Below, one piece after another: positions 27,862-35,899 of a stretch of 64,000 bases of DNA; position 1 is the first letter of the stretch; the number at the start of each line of letters is the position of its first letter. Source of the stretch: Collimonas humicola (lineage in GTDB: Bacteria > Pseudomonadota > Gammaproteobacteria > Burkholderiales > Burkholderiaceae_D); the NCBI RefSeq assembly GCF_018304945.1, contig NZ_JAGQEE010000003.1, positions 1-64,000 on the forward strand. Reading direction: 5' to 3'. The notes beneath the pieces were generated by a model. That model did no database searches and was not told the DNA's origin. It worked only from the letters and a program-made list of their open reading frames with translations. Made by a program: the position numbers and the translations under genes.

Positions 27862-28761
27862 ATGAAGAATCCATCAGTCAGCACCGCATTAATGCCTACC
27901 GAGAGCAACGCCCTGGCGCTCGGCTTTTCCGGCACGCTGGGGAACATCGACGCTTATATCTCGGCCGTGAACCGCCTGCCGATGTTGACACATGATGAAG
28001 AAATTTCCCTGGCACAACAACTGCGCAACAAAAACGACCTTGGCGCCGCACAAAAGCTGGTGCTTTCACATTTGCGCCTGGTGGTCTCGATCGCCCGCGG
28101 CTACCTCGGGTATGGCCTGCCGCACGCCGACCTGATCCAGGAAGGCAATATCGGCCTGATGAAAGCAGTCAAGCGCTTCGACCCGGACCAGGGCGTACGA
28201 CTGGTGTCGTATGCCATGCACTGGATCAAGGCGGAAATGCATGAATACATCCTGAAAAACTGGCGCCTGGTGAAAGTAGCCACCACCAAGGCGCAGCGCA
28301 AGCTGTTTTTCAATCTGCGCAGCCACAAGGAAGGCCTGGACGCGATGACGCCGTCGCAGGTCGAGGCCCTGGCCAAGACCCTCAACGTCAAGCGCGAAGA
28401 AGTGATCGAGATGGAAACGCGCCTGACCGGCCGCGATATCGCGCTGGATGCGCCGACCGATGACGACGATGACAAATTTGCACCGATCGCCTATCTGTCG
28501 TCGGAATCGCAGGAACCGACCAAGGTGCTGGAAGCGCAGCGCTACGACCGCCTGCAATCGGAAGGCCTCGAATCTGCCCTGGGCAAGCTGGATGAACGCT
28601 CGCGGCGCATCGTTGAAGCCCGCTGGCTAGCCAACGACGACGGTTCCGGCGCCACCTTGCATGAGCTGGCCGACGAATTCGGCGTCTCAGCGGAACGCAT
28701 ACGGCAGATTGAAGCAGTGGCCTTGAAGAAAATGAAAGGTTCGCTGGCCGCGTTTACCTGA
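27862..28761 (+). CDS. rpoH: RNA polymerase sigma-32 factor
   Basis: A 299-aa heat-shock sigma factor. Region 2 (LVLSHLRLVVSIARGYLGYG; DLIQEGNIGLMKAVKRFDPD) includes the sigma-32-specific RpoH box region near residues 130-145 (KVATTKAQRKLFFNLRS). Region 4 HTH is at the C-terminus (LADEFGVSAERIRQIEAVAL). It directs transcription of chaperone and protease genes. The ATG at 27862 follows AAGGAG by 5 nt and is preferred over an in-frame ATG at 27817. A CIRCE site upstream suggests repression by HrcA, and a terminator follows. Confidence 0.96.
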   Translation: MKNPSVSTALMPTESNALALGFSGTLGNIDAYISAVNRLPMLTHDEEISLAQQLRNKNDLGAAQKLVLSHLRLVVSIARGYLGYGLPHADLIQEGNIGLMKAVKRFDPDQGVRLVSYAMHWIKAEMHEYILKNWRLVKVATTKAQRKLFFNLRSHKEGLDAMTPSQVEALAKTLNVKREEVIEMETRLTGRDIALDAPTDDDDDKFAPIAYLSSESQEPTKVLEAQRYDRLQSEGLESALGKLDERSRRIVEARWLANDDGSGATLHELADEFGVSAERIRQIEAVALKKMKGSLAAFT

Positions 28762-28789
28762 TCCGACCATCGATCTTTCCCCTATGAAG

Positions 28790-28824
28790 CCCCCTGCACC
28801 TTATGGTTCAGGGGGTTTTGTTTT
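28790..28824 (+). terminator. Rho-independent terminator of rpoH
   Basis: The stem ccccctgcacc/ggttcaggggg has one internal mismatch and a 4-nt loop. It is followed by ttttgtttt, 28 nt after the rpoH stop. Confidence 0.88.
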
Positions 28825-28879
28825 GTATCCCGGTGTTATAATGTTGCCTTTACGCAAACACGACCGGGACTCAAGACGC

Positions 28880-29431
28880 ATGAATTCTCCCGACTCTCTC
28901 TACCGTCAGGTCATGGCGGACAATTTCAACGCGCTGGCGCCGGAACTGCAGCAATTCCATAGCTTGACCGGGCGCGTCGAGCTGCCGGGAAGATGCACGG
29001 TCAAAGGGCCGCATACCCTGATCGGCCGCTGCTTCGGCCTGCTGTTCTCGCTGCCCAAAGCGACCAGGGAAACCACCTTCCTGTTTGAACTGGACGCCGA
29101 CAGCCGGCAGGAAACCTGGCGCCGTCATTTCCCCGGCAGGACCATGGCCTCGCGCATGCAAGTCAGCGCCGGCACGCTAGTGGAACGCCTGGGGCCGGTG
29201 GACTTGCACTTTACGCTCAACGCCGCCGACGGACGCCTGAACATGACGCTGCTGCGTATCACCTGCTGCGGAATCGCCTGTCCAAAATTTCTGATTCCTG
29301 CCGTGCTGGCGGAGGAAACCGGCGCCGGCGGCAGGCTGCATTTCAACGTCGCCGCGAGATTACCGCTGGTAGGCGTGCTGGCGCAATATCACGGCTATCT
29401 GGACCTGGCGCAAGCGAGGATCGCGGCGTGA
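28880..29431 (+). CDS. DUF4166 domain protein
   Basis: A 183-aa protein whose body resembles DUF4166: an opening SLYRQVMADNFNALAPELQQFH, a conserved FPGRTMASRM and a C-terminal YHGYLDL. In some bacteria the domain is fused to oxidoreductases. Here it stands alone with no signal peptide. The ATG at 28880 is chosen because upstream in-frame residues derive from the rpoH terminator. It converges with sco1, and a shared terminator lies between them. The function is unknown. Confidence 0.78.
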   Translation: MNSPDSLYRQVMADNFNALAPELQQFHSLTGRVELPGRCTVKGPHTLIGRCFGLLFSLPKATRETTFLFELDADSRQETWRRHFPGRTMASRMQVSAGTLVERLGPVDLHFTLNAADGRLNMTLLRITCCGIACPKFLIPAVLAEETGAGGRLHFNVAARLPLVGVLAQYHGYLDLAQARIAA

Positions 29432-29486
29432 AATCGTACTCGATGCCGAACATCCGATGCCCACGCCTTTAGCAACACCGCCATAC

Positions 29487-29526
29487 AAAAAGAGCAGGAC
29501 CTCAGCAAAGTGGTCCTGCTCTTTTT
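29487..29526. terminator. Bidirectional terminator
   Basis: A 15-bp perfect stem (aaaaagagcaggacc and its complement at 29512-29526) with a 10-nt loop and A/T runs on both sides lies between the convergent DUF4166 and sco1 genes. It can serve both. Confidence 0.92.
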
Positions 29527-29555
29527 ACATGCACTGGCGACCAGGTCGCCGTGGA

Positions 29556-30188
29556 TCATTTCAGCAATAATTTCAAATCATGCGCGATCGGCTCCGGCCC
29601 CTGGCCATGGCGTATGAACAGACGGATGTGGCCTTCCGGATCGAACACATAGCTGCCGGCGGTGTGGTCCATGCTATAGCTGCCCGGGGTCTTGCCGGGT
29701 ACTTTCTGATAGAACACGCGGAATTCCTTGGCCACCTTTTCGGTCGCCGCCGCATCGCCGTACAGGCCGACGAAGCTCGGATCGAAGGCCGGCACATACT
29801 TCGACAGCAACTCTTGCGTATCGCGCTCCGGATCGACCGTGACAAACAATACCTGCACCCTGCTCGCCAGCGGGCCCATTTGCTTCAGCACATTGGCCAT
29901 TTCCACCATGGTGGTCGGACAGACGTCGGGGCATTGGGTGTAGCCGAAAAACACCACCACGGCCTTGCCCTTGTAGTCGGCCAGCGTGCGCGGCTTGCCG
30001 GTATGGTCGGTGAGGGCGAAATCGCGGGCGTAGCCGAGACCGGTGACGTCGGTATTGTTGAACGCGGTCTTGGCTGGCGACAAGGTCATTTCCTGGCTGT
30101 TGCCGGCCGATTTGTCGCCGCAGGCCGCCAGCGACAAAGCCATCAGCAAGCCGGCAAACAGGGAAATGACAGGGGTAATGCGCTTCAT
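29556..30188 (-). CDS. SCO1/SenC family copper chaperone
   Basis: A 210-aa lipoprotein (lipobox LSLAAC, Cys23) with a thioredoxin fold and the copper-binding pair Cys86/Cys90 (CPDVC) plus the conserved His in MDHTAGSYVFDPEG. It delivers copper to, or reduces, the CuA site of cytochrome oxidase subunit II in the periplasm. It is the last gene of the oxidase assembly series ctaA-ctaB-sco, 8 bp after ctaB. The ATG at 30188 begins the signal peptide; the frame extends upstream only as a shadow of ctaB. Confidence 0.93.
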   Translation of the reverse strand: MKRITPVISLFAGLLMALSLAACGDKSAGNSQEMTLSPAKTAFNNTDVTGLGYARDFALTDHTGKPRTLADYKGKAVVVFFGYTQCPDVCPTTMVEMANVLKQMGPLASRVQVLFVTVDPERDTQELLSKYVPAFDPSFVGLYGDAAATEKVAKEFRVFYQKVPGKTPGSYSMDHTAGSYVFDPEGHIRLFIRHGQGPEPIAHDLKLLLK

Positions 30189-30196
30189 GATTGCTT

Positions 30197-31081
30197 TCAG
30201 AATTTGAGGTAGTGATCGACCAGCAGCGCGGCGAACAGCAGCGACAGGTAGATGATCGAATAGGCGAATGTCTTGCGCGCGATCAGATCGGTGTAGCGCC
30301 GGTAGATCTGCCATGCGTACCACAAGAAAACCAGCCCGAGCAGCGCCGCGCTGGCCAGATAGATCAGGCCGCTCATGCCGACTGCGAACGGCAGCATGGT
30401 GGTGGCGACCAGCGCGATCGTATACAGCCAGATCTGCAGCTGGGTGAATTTCATGCCATGCGTGATGGGCAGCATCGGCAGGCCGGATTTGGCGTAGTCG
30501 TCGCGGCGGTACATCGCCAGCGCCCAGAAATGCGGCGGGGTCCAGACAAAGATGATCAGCACCAGGATCCAGGCCTGCATCGGCACGTCGTTGGCGATCG
30601 CGGCCCAGCCCAGAGCCGGCGGCATGGCGCCGGCGAGGCCGCCGATGACGATATTCTGCGGCGTCGCCGGTTTCAGGACGATGGTGTAGATGATGGCATA
30701 ACCGACAAACGTGGCGAAAGTCAGCCACATGGTCAGCGGATTGACGAAGTTGTACAGCACCCACATGCCGCTGCCGCCGATGACTCCGGAAAACACCAGG
30801 GTCTGGTTGACCGTGATCTCGCCGCGCGCCATCGGCCGCCGGGCGGTGCGCGCCATGCGTGAATCGATCTCGCGCTCGACCAGGCAGTTGACGGCAAAGG
30901 CAGCGCCGGCCAGCAGCCAGATGCCGATCGTGGCCGCCACCAGCCGTTGCCAGTCAGGCAAGCCGGGCGTCGCCAGGAACATGCCTATCACTGCGCAAAA
31001 CACCGCCAGCTGCGTCACCCGCGGCTTGGTCAGCGCCCAGTACTGGGCAATTCGATTAGGAGGTACGGTCAATGCGGTCAT
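30197..31081 (-). CDS. ctaB: Protoheme IX farnesyltransferase (heme O synthase)
   Basis: A 294-aa UbiA-family prenyltransferase with about nine membrane helices and the substrate-binding motif [19 protein letters not shown]. It attaches the farnesyl group to heme B to make heme O, the precursor of heme A for the aa3 oxidase. It overlaps ctaA by ATGA and is followed directly by sco1. Confidence 0.95.
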   Translation of the reverse strand: MTALTVPPNRIAQYWALTKPRVTQLAVFCAVIGMFLATPGLPDWQRLVAATIGIWLLAGAAFAVNCLVEREIDSRMARTARRPMARGEITVNQTLVFSGVIGGSGMWVLYNFVNPLTMWLTFATFVGYAIIYTIVLKPATPQNIVIGGLAGAMPPALGWAAIANDVPMQAWILVLIIFVWTPPHFWALAMYRRDDYAKSGLPMLPITHGMKFTQLQIWLYTIALVATTMLPFAVGMSGLIYLASAALLGLVFLWYAWQIYRRYTDLIARKTFAYSIIYLSLLFAALLVDHYLKF

Positions 31082-32238
31082 GGATGCGGGTTGAGGCTGT
31101 CAACAATTGCTGAATGGCTACCTGCCGCCGAAACGGCATGCCGGCCGGGAGCGAGTCTAGCCTTGTAGTTTAACATGACCAGCAACACCAGCAGCGCCGC
31201 CGCCCCGCCGTTGTGCACGACAGCTATCGCCAGCGGCCAGTTAAAGTAAATGGTAGACAAGCCGGTCAACAATTGCAATCCAATAACAATCAGCAGCCAG
31301 CGCCCGGTATTTCGCAAGCCGGCGGTGCGCAGCGCTTTCCAGGCCAGCCAGGCGATCACGGCGATCACCACGAAGGCAAAGCTGCGGTGGGTCCAGTGGA
31401 TCGCCGTCAGCGCCTGGAACGTCAGGAAATCGCCGTCGGCAGTCATGCCCAGGTGGCGCCACAGCGTAAAACCGTTGGCGAAATCCATCTGCGGCACCAA
31501 CGCGCCGTGGCACAGAGGGAAGTCGGTGCAGGCCAGGGCGGCATAGTTAGTACTCACCCAGCCGCCGAGAGCGATCTGGATCACCAGCAGGACAAGCGCA
31601 ATCGCGGCCGGCCGGACCAGGCCGGCGCCGCTGGCCGCCACCGGCGCATGGTCGTTCTGGCGCGCGCCCATCCAGGCCATCATCGCCAGCAAGCTCAAGC
31701 CGAGCAAGAGATGGGTGGTGACGATCACAGGCTGCAGTTTCTGGGTCACGGTCCAGGCGCCGAAAGCCCCTTGCAGGCAGACGCAGAAAAACAGCAAGGT
31801 CGGATACCAGGGCGAAAACTTGGCCAGCCTTTGCGCCGGTTGCCGGCGCGACTTCAGCCAGCGCAGCCAGCTGATCGCCATCAGGGCGATGATCAGCACA
31901 CCGACGCCCATGGCGAAATAGCGGTGGATCATTTCGATCCAGGCCTTCTTCACCGTCACCGGACCGAACGGCATGGCTTCCTGCGCGGCGCTGATATGCG
32001 CGTGCGCCAGCAGCGGGTTGGAATGGCCGTAGCAGCCTGGCCAGTCGGGGCAGCCGAGACCGGAATCGGTCAGCCGGGTAAAGGCGCCGAACATGATCAG
32101 GTCGAAAGTCAGGAACAGCGTGACCCACACCAGCTTGCGGTATTTATTGGTGTCGCTGGAAACCCAGACGACGCAGAACGCCAGCACGGCGACCAGCACT
32201 CCCATGCTGCCGAGCTGAACTAACATTGGCGCTGTCAT
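31078..32238 (-). CDS. ctaA: Heme A synthase (COX15/CtaA)
   Basis: A 386-aa membrane protein with eight helices. Conserved histidines lie in the helices, including [25 protein letters not shown] and VVHNGGAA. It oxidises the C8 methyl of heme O to a formyl group. The gene is coupled by ATGA to ctaB, giving a heme-A-making pair. It is preceded by the SCO-like gene 21 bp upstream. Confidence 0.94.
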   Translation of the reverse strand: MTAPMLVQLGSMGVLVAVLAFCVVWVSSDTNKYRKLVWVTLFLTFDLIMFGAFTRLTDSGLGCPDWPGCYGHSNPLLAHAHISAAQEAMPFGPVTVKKAWIEMIHRYFAMGVGVLIIALMAISWLRWLKSRRQPAQRLAKFSPWYPTLLFFCVCLQGAFGAWTVTQKLQPVIVTTHLLLGLSLLAMMAWMGARQNDHAPVAASGAGLVRPAAIALVLLVIQIALGGWVSTNYAALACTDFPLCHGALVPQMDFANGFTLWRHLGMTADGDFLTFQALTAIHWTHRSFAFVVIAVIAWLAWKALRTAGLRNTGRWLLIVIGLQLLTGLSTIYFNWPLAIAVVHNGGAAALLVLLVMLNYKARLAPGRHAVSAAGSHSAIVDSLNPHP

Positions 32239-32259
32239 TGAAAACCCGTCATGGCTGAA

Positions 32260-32901
32260 TCATCCTATCGCCGAAGCGCGCAGCAGCTTGGACAGATCCT
32301 TCTTCACCTTGTTCGGATCGGCATCCTTGGGGAAGCGCATCATCAGGTGACCGAGCGGATCGATCAGGTAGATATGGTCGGCGGCGTTGGTGCCCTCCTC
32401 GGCCGGCAGCCAGGCTTTCAGCAGTTCCGGCTTAACCCGCAGCAATCTGGTGCCGTCATATTCGCGCATCACCATCGTCTCCAGAGGCTGCGCATCGGTA
32501 ATCAGCCAGACCCGTTCGATGCGGTCCATTTCCTTGCCCTGCATCAGGCGCAACTGGCGCATTTCAAACAGCTTGTCCTGGCAAGCCTTCCCACAATCGC
32601 TGCCATCGACCTGCACCATCAGCCATTTGCCTTTGTACGATGCCAGCGATTCCGCTGTGCCGTCGAGCGCGGTGCTGCCCAGTTCGGGAATCGGATATGC
32701 CCGCGGATCGATCAGCGTGCCGTAATTGGTGCGGCTTTGCGGCTTGATCACGTAATACGTGAAGTAAGAGGCCAGCATCGGCGCCGCGCATACCGCGATC
32801 ACCGCGAACAGTTTCCAGCGGCCGCTCTGGCGCTGCCTGTCCTGCGCCGGCGGATTAGCCGGACTGTTGAGCGGCTGGCTTGTTGGTATTTTCTGGTCCA
32901 C
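32260..32901 (-). CDS. Membrane-anchored SCO/thioredoxin-like oxidase assembly protein
   Basis: A 213-aa protein with a proline-rich cytoplasmic N-terminus, one membrane anchor (about residues 30-52) and a periplasmic thioredoxin-like domain. Cys103 and Cys107 form a CxxxC pair (DCGKACQ) and His176 lies in ADHIYLIDPLGH, the same three ligand positions as in SCO proteins although overall similarity is low. It is conserved in betaproteobacterial cox clusters between surf1 and ctaA. A copper-transfer or CuA-reducing role is inferred. Its start overlaps the end of surf1. Confidence 0.8.
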   Translation of the reverse strand: MDQKIPTSQPLNSPANPPAQDRQRQSGRWKLFAVIAVCAAPMLASYFTYYVIKPQSRTNYGTLIDPRAYPIPELGSTALDGTAESLASYKGKWLMVQVDGSDCGKACQDKLFEMRQLRLMQGKEMDRIERVWLITDAQPLETMVMREYDGTRLLRVKPELLKAWLPAEEGTNAADHIYLIDPLGHLMMRFPKDADPNKVKKDLSKLLRASAIG

Positions 32902-33661
32902 GTCTAAATCCTGTCACAACAAAAAAAATGAATGCCATCACCGCCAGCGCATACCATTGGAAGGCGTAGCCGCGGTGCTTTTCTATCCCTAGCGACGGCC
33001 TTGGCCAGGTCCGCTGCAAATGATCGCCAACGTCGCTGGTCTGCTCCACCACGAACGGTTGCAGCTTGAATTTGCTGGCCGCGGCGAATTCGCCGATAGT
33101 CAGGTTCTGCACAATGGCCCTGGGCTGCAGCGGGCCGGCGTCGCCCAGCTGCATCACATGGCCGAAATCGCGCCTGACCAGCCCTTCTATCTCGATCGTG
33201 CCGGCCGGCGTCGGGTAGGACGGCAGCTTGCTGCGGTCGGACGGGTCGCGCGGCAGCCAGCCGCGCGCCACTAGCACGTAATTACCCAACCCCGTACCCA
33301 ACCCCGCATCCCCCCCCCTGCCCGGGCCGGCCAGCTTGAATGGCATCAGCACGTAGAAGCCGGCCACGCCGTTCAGCGGACGGTTGTCGAGATAGACAGG
33401 CCAGGCGCCAATAAATTCACCGCGCAGCGCCAGGCGCCGGTATTCGAGCCGATCGAGGTCCGCCGGGCCGGCGCCAAACTGGAGTACCGGATCGGCCTGT
33501 CGTTGCAAGAGCTTGCTTTCAATCAGCTGCTTCTGGTCGCCGCGCCGCGTTTGCCATTGCGCCAGGGCGATGCCGAGCACTACCAGGACGACGGTTGCGA
33601 TAAAGGGTATCAGGCGGAAACGGAACCTGGGCCTGTAGTCGGGTTTAGAGCCGATTAGCAT
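32855..33661 (-). CDS. SURF1 family oxidase assembly protein
   Basis: A 268-aa protein with the SURF1 layout: a first membrane helix near residues 17-35 (IPFIATVVLVVLGIALAQWQ), a periplasmic domain with GEF and VARGWLPRD motifs, and a C-terminal helix (YALAVMAFIFFVVTGF). It helps insert heme A into subunit I. A run of nine G (33310-33318 on the plus strand as C) encodes a glycine-rich low-complexity insert (GPGRGGDAGLGTG). It overlaps the SCO-like gene and precedes it on the same strand. Confidence 0.92.
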   Translation of the reverse strand: MLIGSKPDYRPRFRFRLIPFIATVVLVVLGIALAQWQTRRGDQKQLIESKLLQRQADPVLQFGAGPADLDRLEYRRLALRGEFIGAWPVYLDNRPLNGVAGFYVLMPFKLAGPGRGGDAGLGTGLGNYVLVARGWLPRDPSDRSKLPSYPTPAGTIEIEGLVRRDFGHVMQLGDAGPLQPRAIVQNLTIGEFAAASKFKLQPFVVEQTSDVGDHLQRTWPRPSLGIEKHRGYAFQWYALAVMAFIFFVVTGFRRGPENTNKPAAQQSG

Positions 33662-33699
33662 TACAATATTGCCTTAGTCAACATTTCCCCTGGCAAAAA

Positions 33700-33900
33700 A
33701 TGAAAATCGTCGTCGCCATTGCCTTCATCCTGATCATCGGCAGCCTCGCCTCCGCATTGATATTCCTGATGCGCGACAAGGGCAAGAGCAACCGCACTGT
33801 GCAGGCACTGACCTGGCGCGTCGGCCTGTCGGTGTGCTTGTTCCTCATGATACTGCTCTTGTACAAGCTGGGTTATATCCAGCCGACCGGCCTGCACTAG
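33700..33900 (+). CDS. Twin-transmembrane small protein (DUF2909)
   Basis: A 66-aa protein with two membrane helices separated by a basic loop (MRDKGKSNRTVQALTWR). The length and layout match the DUF2909 family as recalled, commonly found beside surf1 and ctaE in betaproteobacteria. It is transcribed opposite to the cox genes, divergent from surf1 with 38 bp between them. The function is unknown; proximity suggests a link to oxidase assembly. Confidence 0.82.
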   Translation: MKIVVAIAFILIIGSLASALIFLMRDKGKSNRTVQALTWRVGLSVCLFLMILLLYKLGYIQPTGLH

Positions 33901-33921
33901 GCAACACGCCAAGCCCGTCGT

Positions 33922-33953
33922 AAAAAAGGCCGCACCGAGGTGTGGCCTTTTTT
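33922..33953. terminator. Bidirectional terminator
   Basis: aaaaaaggccgca pairs with tgtggcctttttt around a 6-nt loop. It sits between the convergent DUF2909 gene and ctaE and is flanked by A and T runs. Confidence 0.88.
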
Positions 33954-34001
33954 TATGCATCGCGGGCCGGCGCTGTCCTGCGCGCTGGCCTGGCGCCGGC
34001 C

Positions 34002-34880
34002 TTACAGCCAGTACACCACCACATACAAGCCGAGCCAGACGACGTCGACAAAGTGCCAGTACCAGGCCGCGCCTTCAAACGCGAAGTGGTGATCCGGAGT
34101 GAAATGGCCCTTCAGCACGCGGTACAGCACCACCGACAGCATGATCGCGCCGATGGTGACGTGGAAACCGTGGAAACCGGTCAGCAGGAAGAAGGTCGAA
34201 CCGTAGACGCCGGACGTCAGCTTCAGGTTGAAATCGGTATAGGCCTCGATGTATTCGGCAGCCTGGAAGCCCATGAAGGTGGCGCCCAGCACGATGGTGG
34301 CGAACAGCCAGGCCGCGGTCTTGGCGCGATGGCCGGCGCGCAGCGCATGGTGGGAAATCGTCAGCGTCACGCCGGAAGTGAGCAGCAGGAAGGTGTTGAT
34401 GGTCGGGATCGGAAACGGACCCATGGTGCTGAACGGCTCGATCGTGCCGGCCGGGCCGGCATTGCCCCAGTGCGCGGCGAAATCAGGCCACAGCACCTTG
34501 TTGTCCAGGTCGCCCAGCCACGGCATCGAGATGCTGCGGGCATAGAACAGGGCGCCGAAGAAGGCAGCGAAAAACATGACTTCGGAGAAAATGAACCAGC
34601 TCATGCTCCAGCGGTAAGAGGTATCGATGCGCGCACTGTACATGCCGCCTTCGGATTCGCGGATGGAATCGCCGAACCATTTGTAGAGCACGACCAGGAA
34701 CGACAGCAGGCCAAGGCCGCACAGCTCCGGCCCCCAGACAACGCCGTTGACCCATGCCGCGGCGCCGGCCATGGTCGCCAGCAACGCCGTGCCGCCCAGC
34801 ACCGGCCACTTGGACGGACCGGGAACGAAATAGTAAGGTGCACTGCCTTGTCGAGAACTCATTGCCATCTCCAGATACAA
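34002..34880 (-). CDS. ctaE: Cytochrome c oxidase subunit III
   Basis: A 292-aa membrane protein with seven helices. It opens with YYFVPGPSKWPVLG and contains the conserved WSMSWFIFSEVMFFAAFFGA and the C-terminal WYWHFVDVVWLGLY signature. It is the third core subunit of the aa3 oxidase in the inner membrane. It is downstream of the DUF2970 gene and the last gene of the ctaC-ctaD-ctaG-ctaE series. Confidence 0.96.
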   Translation of the reverse strand: MYLEMAMSSRQGSAPYYFVPGPSKWPVLGGTALLATMAGAAAWVNGVVWGPELCGLGLLSFLVVLYKWFGDSIRESEGGMYSARIDTSYRWSMSWFIFSEVMFFAAFFGALFYARSISMPWLGDLDNKVLWPDFAAHWGNAGPAGTIEPFSTMGPFPIPTINTFLLLTSGVTLTISHHALRAGHRAKTAAWLFATIVLGATFMGFQAAEYIEAYTDFNLKLTSGVYGSTFFLLTGFHGFHVTIGAIMLSVVLYRVLKGHFTPDHHFAFEGAAWYWHFVDVVWLGLYVVVYWL

Positions 34881-34921
34881 ATTTAATTAGTAATTTCAAT
34901 ATTTGCGGTCTTGTGCTGCAC

Positions 34922-35137
34922 TTACTTGGCGACCACCAGCTTGACGATCGTGATCAGTATTCCAATAAAAATCAACACCCCGAGGATAGCGGCGATAACA
35001 ACATGCACCGGATTCAGCTGCGCCGCATCGCTTTCATAATCTTTCCTCTTGCGCACACCGAAGAACGACCAGAATATCGCTTTCATGGCAGCGCCAAACG
35101 AGGCTTTACGGCGACTTGCTTCTTTCAGATCCGACAT
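34922..35137 (-). CDS. DUF2970 small membrane protein
   Basis: A 71-aa protein with a basic N-terminal half (SRRKASFGAAMKAIFWSFFGVRKRKDYE) and one C-terminal membrane helix. It matches DUF2970, which lies between ctaG and ctaE in betaproteobacteria. The function is unknown; it is probably an oxidase assembly or stability factor. Confidence 0.86.
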   Translation of the reverse strand: MSDLKEASRRKASFGAAMKAIFWSFFGVRKRKDYESDAAQLNPVHVVIAAILGVLIFIGILITIVKLVVAK

Positions 35138-35164
35138 TCGACACTCCTGCCCGGCCCCGCTGGT

Positions 35165-35740
35165 TTAACTTGCCGGCTTGTCCGGCTGGCCCGCAATTTC
35201 AAAAAACGTGTACGACAGCGTAATCAGCTTCACATCCTTAGGTATAGCAGGATCTATGTAAAACACCACCGGCATTTCCTTCGCCTCGTTCGGGCCCAGG
35301 GTCTGCTGGGTGAAGCAGAAACATTCGACTTTCTTGAAGAAAGCCGCCGCCTGCATCGGCGCATAGCTCGGAATCGCCTGGGCATCCATCTTGCGCGCCT
35401 GCTTGTTCACCACTTCGTACACCACCGTGGTCATTTCTCCAGGATGCACCTGCAAACTGCTGACAGTCGGCCGGAAGCGCCAAGGCCCCTGCGAATTGCC
35501 GTCAAACTCCACCGTAATGGTGCGGCTCTTGTCGACCTGGGTGTTGGCCGGCGCTGCCACCGTGCCATCCTTGGGCGTCAGGTAATTGACGCCGGTGATT
35601 TCGCAAATCTTCTTGTACACCGGCACCAGGCCGTAGCCGAAGCCGAACATCATGACGGCAATCACCAGCAGCTTGCCCAGCATCTGCCAGTTCAGTTTCC
35701 GCGACTCTTCCTTGGCGCCGCCGTCTTCAGGATTGCTCAT
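35165..35740 (-). CDS. ctaG: Cytochrome c oxidase assembly protein CtaG/Cox11
   Basis: A 191-aa protein with one N-terminal membrane helix (LLVIAVMMFGFGYGLVPVY) and a periplasmic immunoglobulin-like copper domain. The copper-binding cysteines lie in KVECFCFTQQ, the Cox11 signature. It delivers copper to the CuB centre of subunit I. Its stop-side neighbour is DUF2970, and it follows the small 35-aa gene with no gap. Confidence 0.94.
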   Translation of the reverse strand: MSNPEDGGAKEESRKLNWQMLGKLLVIAVMMFGFGYGLVPVYKKICEITGVNYLTPKDGTVAAPANTQVDKSRTITVEFDGNSQGPWRFRPTVSSLQVHPGEMTTVVYEVVNKQARKMDAQAIPSYAPMQAAAFFKKVECFCFTQQTLGPNEAKEMPVVFYIDPAIPKDVKLITLSYTFFEIAGQPDKPAS

Positions 35741-35848
35741 CTATTTGAACCACATCATCTTGACGAAGATCGCGATGAAGAAACTCAGGGCAAGCAAGCC
35801 CACCAGCAAGCCGGTGCGCAGGTTATTCGGTTTTTTCTGCTGATTCAT
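35741..35848 (-). CDS. Small 35-aa cytochrome oxidase-associated membrane protein
   Basis: A 35-residue reading frame lies between ctaD and ctaG. A polar start (MNQQKKPNNLRTG) is followed by one membrane helix (LLVGLLALSFFIAIFVKMMW) and a terminal Phe-Lys. The stop codon abuts the ctaG start at 35740. The position, size and hydrophobic helix fit the cytochrome oxidase small assembly proteins annotated in betaproteobacterial cox operons. It is short enough to be missed by usual gene-length cut-offs. Confidence 0.8.
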   Translation of the reverse strand: MNQQKKPNNLRTGLLVGLLALSFFIAIFVKMMWFK

Positions 35849-35899
35849 GTTGGATATCCATGCAGAGCCGGCGGGTGGCATGCGCCCCCGCCGTTTCCA

